Source: an uncultured Methanobrevibacter sp.
GTDB taxonomy: Archaea > Methanobacteriota > Methanobacteria > Methanobacteriales > Methanobacteriaceae
Direction: 5' to 3'
NCBI GenBank assembly: GCA_902782595.1
Contig: CACZNW010000109.1
Span: 1-9,539 of the forward strand
DNA length: 9,539 nucleotides
Below, in pieces: positions 6,566 to 9,539 of the stretch. The position numbers and the translations under genes are program-made. The notes below the pieces were generated by a model. That model searched no databases. It saw only the letters and a list, made by a program, of their open reading frames with translations, and was not told the DNA's origin. Position 1 is the first letter of the stretch. Every line of letters begins with the position of its first letter.

Positions 6566-6817
6566 ATGGATGATGATGTGCTTGGATATGTCAATAAGTC
6601 AACTTATAGGGTTCGTACTTTAAAGGCTATTGGGCGGAATGTCAGGATTCCCAAAGAAATTGCCAGGGATAGTGGTATTTTACAGAATCATGTTTCCAAT
6701 GTTTTAAGGCAATTAAAAGACAAGGGTCTTGTTGAATGTCTCAATCCAGATGTTAAAAAGGGACGTCTTTACAGGTTGTCAGAAGAAGGTATGGATATTC
6801 TCGATAAACTTGAATAA
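6566..6817 (+). CDS. Winged helix-turn-helix transcriptional regulator
   Basis: 83 aa, a single MarR/ArsR-like winged helix. STYRVRTLKAI (12-22) is helix 1, IPKEIARDSGI (28-38) helix 2, LQNHVSNVLRQLKDKGLV (39-56) the recognition helix, and ECLNPDVKKGRLYRLSEEG (57-75) the wing. The pattern YR..L..I....P..IA...G.....HVS..L..L...GLVECLNP...KGRLYRL is a recognisable archaeal regulator type. No ligand or metal domain follows. GTGAT (6553-6557) overlaps the stop of the protease gene, so translation is likely coupled. Possible targets nearby are the dyad at 6881-6901 or its own operon; this is inference. Confidence 0.88.
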   Translation: MDDDVLGYVNKSTYRVRTLKAIGRNVRIPKEIARDSGILQNHVSNVLRQLKDKGLVECLNPDVKKGRLYRLSEEGMDILDKLE

Positions 6818-6830
6818 TCAGGATATTTTG

Positions 6831-6848
6831 GTGTGCTTTTTGTTTTTC
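6831..6848 (+). terminator. T-rich terminator after the wHTH gene
   Basis: GTGTGCTTTTTGTTTTTC begins 13 bp after the wHTH stop. Oligo-T tracts without a strong hairpin are the usual archaeal intrinsic terminator, and a new promoter begins immediately afterwards. Confidence 0.5.
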
Positions 6849-6863
6849 GTAAACTATATATAC
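6848..6863 (+). promoter_or_regulatory. vWA gene promoter (BRE + TATA box)
   Basis: CGTAAA (6848-6853) is followed by a TATATATA core at 6855-6862. Transcription should start near 6885, leaving a leader of about 50 nt with a good ribosome-binding site, GGGAGTGA (6922-6929), before the ATG at 6936. Confidence 0.65.
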
Positions 6864-6880
6864 TATTAGTAGTTAATATA

Positions 6881-6901
6881 TTGTGTGTAAGTTATACACA
6901 A
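6881..6901. promoter_or_regulatory. 21-bp near-perfect dyad, candidate operator for the vWA gene
   Basis: Arms TTGTGTGTAA and TTATACACAA flank a single G; nine of ten positions pair. It covers the predicted transcription start (~6885), a place where a bound repressor would block initiation. It could also be a leader RNA hairpin. A smaller perfect dyad TACTA-T-TAGTA (6861-6871) overlaps the end of the TATA element. The wHTH protein encoded just upstream is a natural candidate binder. Confidence 0.55.
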
Positions 6902-6935
6902 CTTAACAACATATAATTAACGGGAGTGAAAAAAC

Positions 6936-7547
6936 ATGAAAAAATCACCTTCAACCGAAAACTTGGATTTGATATTTTTAATGGACCGCAGCGGATCAAT
7001 GAGTGGATCTGAATCAGATACCATAGGAGGATTCAATTCATTCATTAAAAGAGAAAAAAACAAAAGATTAAACACCCGTGTAACCACAATCCTTTTTGAT
7101 GACAGATATGAAGTGTTGTACAAAAGAAAACCGATTACTCAGGTAGCTGAATTAACAGACACAGAATACTGGGTAAGGGGATGCACAGCACTTTTGGATG
7201 CAATTGGAAAAACAGTCAATACTCTTGATAGAGAAATCGATAACAAAGTGCTGTTTGTTATAATGACTGATGGTATGGAAAATGCGTCCCGTGAATTTTC
7301 AAAAGAACAGATTGTCAGTTTAATTAACAATCACAACTGGGAATTCATCTACATTGGGGCAGATATAGACTCATACGCAGAAGCCGGAAACATCGGAATC
7401 AGAAAATCCCGTGTGGCAAACTATAAAAAAACAAAAGAGGGTTTTGATGATGTCTACCTGTCAGTAAGTGATGCCGTGGACTGTTTTGTGGATGAGGGAA
7501 ACTTGGATAGTGGAGACTGGTGTAAAAGACTTGAGAAATATGATTAG
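6936..7547 (+). CDS. von Willebrand factor type A domain protein
   Basis: 203 aa, essentially one vWA domain. NLDLIFLMDRSGSMSG gives strand 1 and the DxSxS metal-ion-dependent adhesion site (D17, S19, S21). Thr84 in RGCTALLDAIG and Asp112 in IMTDGMENAS complete the MIDAS, so Mg2+/Mn2+-dependent protein binding should be intact. There is no signal peptide or anchor, so it is probably cytosolic, like TerY-type or chaperone-associated vWA proteins and not surface adhesins. The ribosome-binding site GGGAGTGA is strong. It has its own promoter and candidate operator. Its TAG overlaps the TAA of convergent queC. Partner unknown; MoxR ATPases or Ter proteins, common partners of vWA proteins, are not in the window. 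Confidence 0.92.
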   Translation: MKKSPSTENLDLIFLMDRSGSMSGSESDTIGGFNSFIKREKNKRLNTRVTTILFDDRYEVLYKRKPITQVAELTDTEYWVRGCTALLDAIGKTVNTLDREIDNKVLFVIMTDGMENASREFSKEQIVSLINNHNWEFIYIGADIDSYAEAGNIGIRKSRVANYKKTKEGFDDVYLSVSDAVDCFVDEGNLDSGDWCKRLEKYD

Positions 7548-8209
7548 TCACTATATTTCATTTTCAATTTTTTAAATGCTCGTTTCCGCCTCATACAACT
7601 TTCGCAGACTCCACATGGTTTGCTTTCTCCTTTATAACAGGAATAACTTAAATCAATTGGAGCACCAGTTTCAACACCCAATTCAACTATTTCCTCTTTA
7701 TTCAAATCAATGCATGGTGCTTCAATTCTTATTTTATCTGGCGAAGCAACACTAATTAATTCATTAAATTCTTCCAAATATTCTTTGGAATTGTCCGGAA
7801 ATGTCATGCCTTCTTCGCCGTTCCATCCAACAATAATTATCTCGGCTCCAATACTTTCAGCGTAGGAAAGGGCAATTGATGTAAAAACAGTATTTCTTGC
7901 TGGAACCCATACGCTACTTGCGGTTTTGATGCTTTTGTCAAAATCATCCAGGTCATCTTCTTTAACTTCCGGAATCTCCTCCTGGGTATTTAAACTTGAA
8001 CTGCTGATTTTGGAAAGCCATGGGAGGTCAATCACCTCATGTTTCCAGTTCATTTTTTCACAAATATTTTTTGATGCTCTAGCTTCTTGTTTGAATGCTT
8101 TTTGCCCGTAATTGAATGTTATTGCATATATTTCATAGTCTTTATCAAAAACGCTTGTTGCAACGGTACAATCCAGACCTCCGGATAAAACTGAAATCGC
8201 TTTCTTCAT
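7544..8209 (-). CDS. queC: 7-cyano-7-deazaguanine (preQ0) synthase QueC
   Basis: ATP-dependent conversion of 7-carboxy-7-deazaguanine and ammonia to preQ0, the base inserted in archaeal tRNA at G15 on the way to archaeosine. 221 aa, a normal length. The PP-loop SGGLDCTVA starts at residue 9. NYGQKA, VWVPARNTVFTSIALSYAE and GWNGEEGMTFPDN are QueC-like. The C-terminal zinc site is C191, C199, C202 and C205 in SCYKGESKPCGVCESCMRR. LarE, also a PP-loop enzyme and a partner of LarC, was considered, but the SGGLD loop and this cysteine cluster fit QueC. It starts inside the end of larC (ATGA overlap), so it is translated from the larC transcript. Its stop overlaps that of the vWA gene. Confidence 0.95.
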   Translation of the reverse strand: MKKAISVLSGGLDCTVATSVFDKDYEIYAITFNYGQKAFKQEARASKNICEKMNWKHEVIDLPWLSKISSSSLNTQEEIPEVKEDDLDDFDKSIKTASSVWVPARNTVFTSIALSYAESIGAEIIIVGWNGEEGMTFPDNSKEYLEEFNELISVASPDKIRIEAPCIDLNKEEIVELGVETGAPIDLSYSCYKGESKPCGVCESCMRRKRAFKKLKMKYSD

Positions 8210-9375
8210 CTTATCAACTCTTTAACGTCTTTTAATGCAAGACCACAGTCCTGTGCAATCCTTTTTAAATCCTCATATTCGGGTCTTCTGGAGATAATTT
8301 CACCGTTAACATAACCTGTTTTAAAAGTTACTTCATAATCCTTATCGTTAATGTTAAATGTTTCAACTTCAAATTCTCTTTTTGAAACTCCTCTATGAAT
8401 ATTCGGTGTAATTCTAATGCCCAAACTTCCGGTTTCCTTAAAAATACTATTTAAAATAGTTTCTCGATTTTCCTTTCTAGAAATTACCTTTAAAAGGCTC
8501 CCCTGTCTGTTTTTCTTCATGATTATAGGTGTAATTGACACGTCACTTGCACCGGCATCAAGCAGAACATCAAATAGGTATCCTATTTCTTCACCGGTTA
8601 AATGATCGATATTTGTTTCGATAACATCAATCTCATCGCTTTCGGTTATATCCGGACTTTCAATTATTCTTAAAATATTCGGATGGTCAAAGTCTTTACT
8701 GCCCGCACCGTAACCCGCATTTTCGGGTTTAATCATTGGAATGAATTTTCTTATCTCATCACATAACTCCATATAAATCGCACATCCGGTAGGTGTTGCA
8801 AGTTCGCTGTCAACCGGTCCGCCAACCATATTGGCATCTTTCATGATTTCAACAACGGCAGGTACAGGAACAGGTATTGTGCCATGGTCTGTTTTAATCT
8901 GTCCGCCTCCAACGGCAATCGGAAGTCCGATAACCTTTTGGGCATCAAAACCTAAACTGTAATATGCATAAACAGAACCTATTACATCAGCCACAGCATC
9001 GCTGGCTCCAACTTCATGAAAATGAACTTCAGACAAATCTTTTCCATGAATTTTAGCCTCGGCTTCAGCAATCCTTTTGAATATGTTGACTGAAGTGGTT
9101 TTAACGTTGGTTTCCAAATCTAGTTTTTCAATTTTTGAAATGAAATCTTTAAAACTAATTGAATGAGTGTGTTCCAGCATTTCAACATGGCAGAATGTTG
9201 ATTTTATTCCATGTTTTGAAACCTTGCTGAATTCCACATTAATTTTTCCAAATTCCTCTGCTGATGATTCCATTATTTCCTTTAATTTATTCTCATCAGC
9301 TCCCAAATCAACAAATGCTCCAATGAGCATATTTCCAGCTATTCCACTGGCCTGTGGGTCGATTATTATTGTCAT
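8206..9375 (-). CDS. larC: LarC, nickel-pincer cofactor nickel insertion protein (formerly DUF111)
   Basis: In lactobacilli LarC is the CTP-dependent nickel inserter that completes the nickel-pincer nucleotide of lactate racemase. 389 aa matches the family (~400). The N-terminal LarC1 part has DPQASGIAGNM (6-16), a short EHTHS in place of the His-rich stretch, HFHEVGASDA (118-127), HGTIPVPVPA (164-173) and ELATPTG (191-197). The LarC2 part begins near 255 with NIDHLTGEEIGYLFDVLLDAGASDV and MKKNRQG. It is one uninterrupted frame, unlike the split larC1/larC2 of Lactobacillus plantarum. Residue 15 is Asn where GDM is usual. AGGACTT precedes the ATG by about 6 nt. It heads an operon with queC. 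LarA, LarB and LarE are not in the window, so the acceptor of the cofactor is unknown. Confidence 0.95.
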   Translation of the reverse strand: MTIIIDPQASGIAGNMLIGAFVDLGADENKLKEIMESSAEEFGKINVEFSKVSKHGIKSTFCHVEMLEHTHSISFKDFISKIEKLDLETNVKTTSVNIFKRIAEAEAKIHGKDLSEVHFHEVGASDAVADVIGSVYAYYSLGFDAQKVIGLPIAVGGGQIKTDHGTIPVPVPAVVEIMKDANMVGGPVDSELATPTGCAIYMELCDEIRKFIPMIKPENAGYGAGSKDFDHPNILRIIESPDITESDEIDVIETNIDHLTGEEIGYLFDVLLDAGASDVSITPIIMKKNRQGSLLKVISRKENRETILNSIFKETGSLGIRITPNIHRGVSKREFEVETFNINDKDYEVTFKTGYVNGEIISRRPEYEDLKRIAQDCGLALKDVKELIR

Positions 9376-9445
9376 AATGATAAGTCCTTTTTTTTTAATA
9401 TTATAATATAAACTTTAAATTAAATAATTTATATATATTATCAAC
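9376..9445. promoter_or_regulatory. Divergent promoter region of larC and the right-edge gene
   Basis: 70 bp of nearly pure A/T. On the minus strand GTTTATATT (about 9405-9413) is the best TATA candidate for larC but would start transcription within its ribosome-binding site. The TTTATATATATTA stretch (9428-9440) is an alternative that would leave a longer leader. For the plus-strand gene, AATATAAA (9406-9412) would give a leader of about 12 nt. The boxes cannot be assigned with certainty. Confidence 0.4.
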
Positions 9446-9539
9446 ATGAAAATCAATATCCTCGAAAAGGATTATGGAATCTGTATCAATAATCCGAATC
9501 ATTTTTTGGCATTCAGCGATTTTACTGTAAGCGACGGAA
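9446..9539 (+). CDS. Start of an unrecognised gene (first 31 codons)
   Basis: An open frame begins at ATG 9446 and runs to the edge: MKINILEKDYGICINNPNHF and 11 more residues. It diverges from larC, with TATA-like DNA before it and no clear Shine-Dalgarno sequence, so it may have a very short leader. The start resembles a small globular protein opening with a beta strand; nothing identifies a family. With only 94 bases it could still be a chance frame. Confidence 0.5.
   Translation, partial: MKINILEKDYGICINNPNHFLAFSDFTVSDG

Noticed and set aside
6409..6594. Minus-strand 61-codon frame over the zinc ribbons
   Set aside because: A shadow caused by the regular CxxC codon pattern of the M48 protein; it has no promoter or ribosome-binding site.
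7544..8209. Reading this PP-loop protein as LarE because it neighbours larC
   Set aside because: SGGLD, GWNGEEGMTFPDN and the C-x7-C-x2-C-x2-C zinc site are QueC features.

Overview
The window looks like a chromosomal segment of a low-GC methanogenic archaeon, most probably Methanobacteriales and close to Methanobrevibacter. The reasons are the AT-rich DNA, BRE/TATA-like promoters instead of -35/-10 boxes, an NrpR-type operator in front of glutamine synthetase, an archaeal winged-helix regulator family, and the archaeal-typical LarC and QueC genes. The genus is inferred; no rRNA or other marker gene is present.

Left part (1-4342): the 5' two thirds of a type I glutamine synthetase gene (glnA, minus strand) runs off the left edge. 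A 521-bp divergent intergenic region carries its TATA box and a GGAA-N6-TTCC operator. On the other side is pyruvate kinase (pyk, plus), followed 12 bp later by a 539-aa TPR-like protein that is two copies of one ~230-aa unit at a constant offset of 291 residues.

Middle part (4343-7547): a 20-bp perfect palindrome separates the TPR gene from a convergent two-gene minus-strand unit: a 60-aa zinc ribbon followed by a 262-aa soluble protein resembling the C-terminal part of DUF2207. Divergent from that unit is a probably leaderless gene for a cytosolic M48 metallopeptidase ending in two zinc ribbons. It is apparently translationally coupled to an 83-aa winged-helix DNA-binding protein. Next, behind its own TATA box and a 21-bp near-perfect dyad, is a small von Willebrand factor A protein with an intact MIDAS.

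Right part (7544-9539): queC (preQ0 synthase, used for archaeosine) and larC (nickel-pincer-nucleotide nickel insertion) form a minus-strand operon with an ATGA overlap. queC overlaps the vWA gene tail to tail by 4 bp. At the right edge the first 31 codons of an unrecognised divergent gene are visible.

Most of the window is ordinary core metabolism (nitrogen assimilation, glycolytic ATP formation, tRNA modification, nickel cofactor). The less ordinary material is 4414-7547, where zinc-ribbon proteins, an M48 protease, a wHTH regulator and a vWA protein are clustered, and the internally duplicated TPR protein behind pyk. I saw no tRNA, rRNA, CRISPR array, transposase or integrase.
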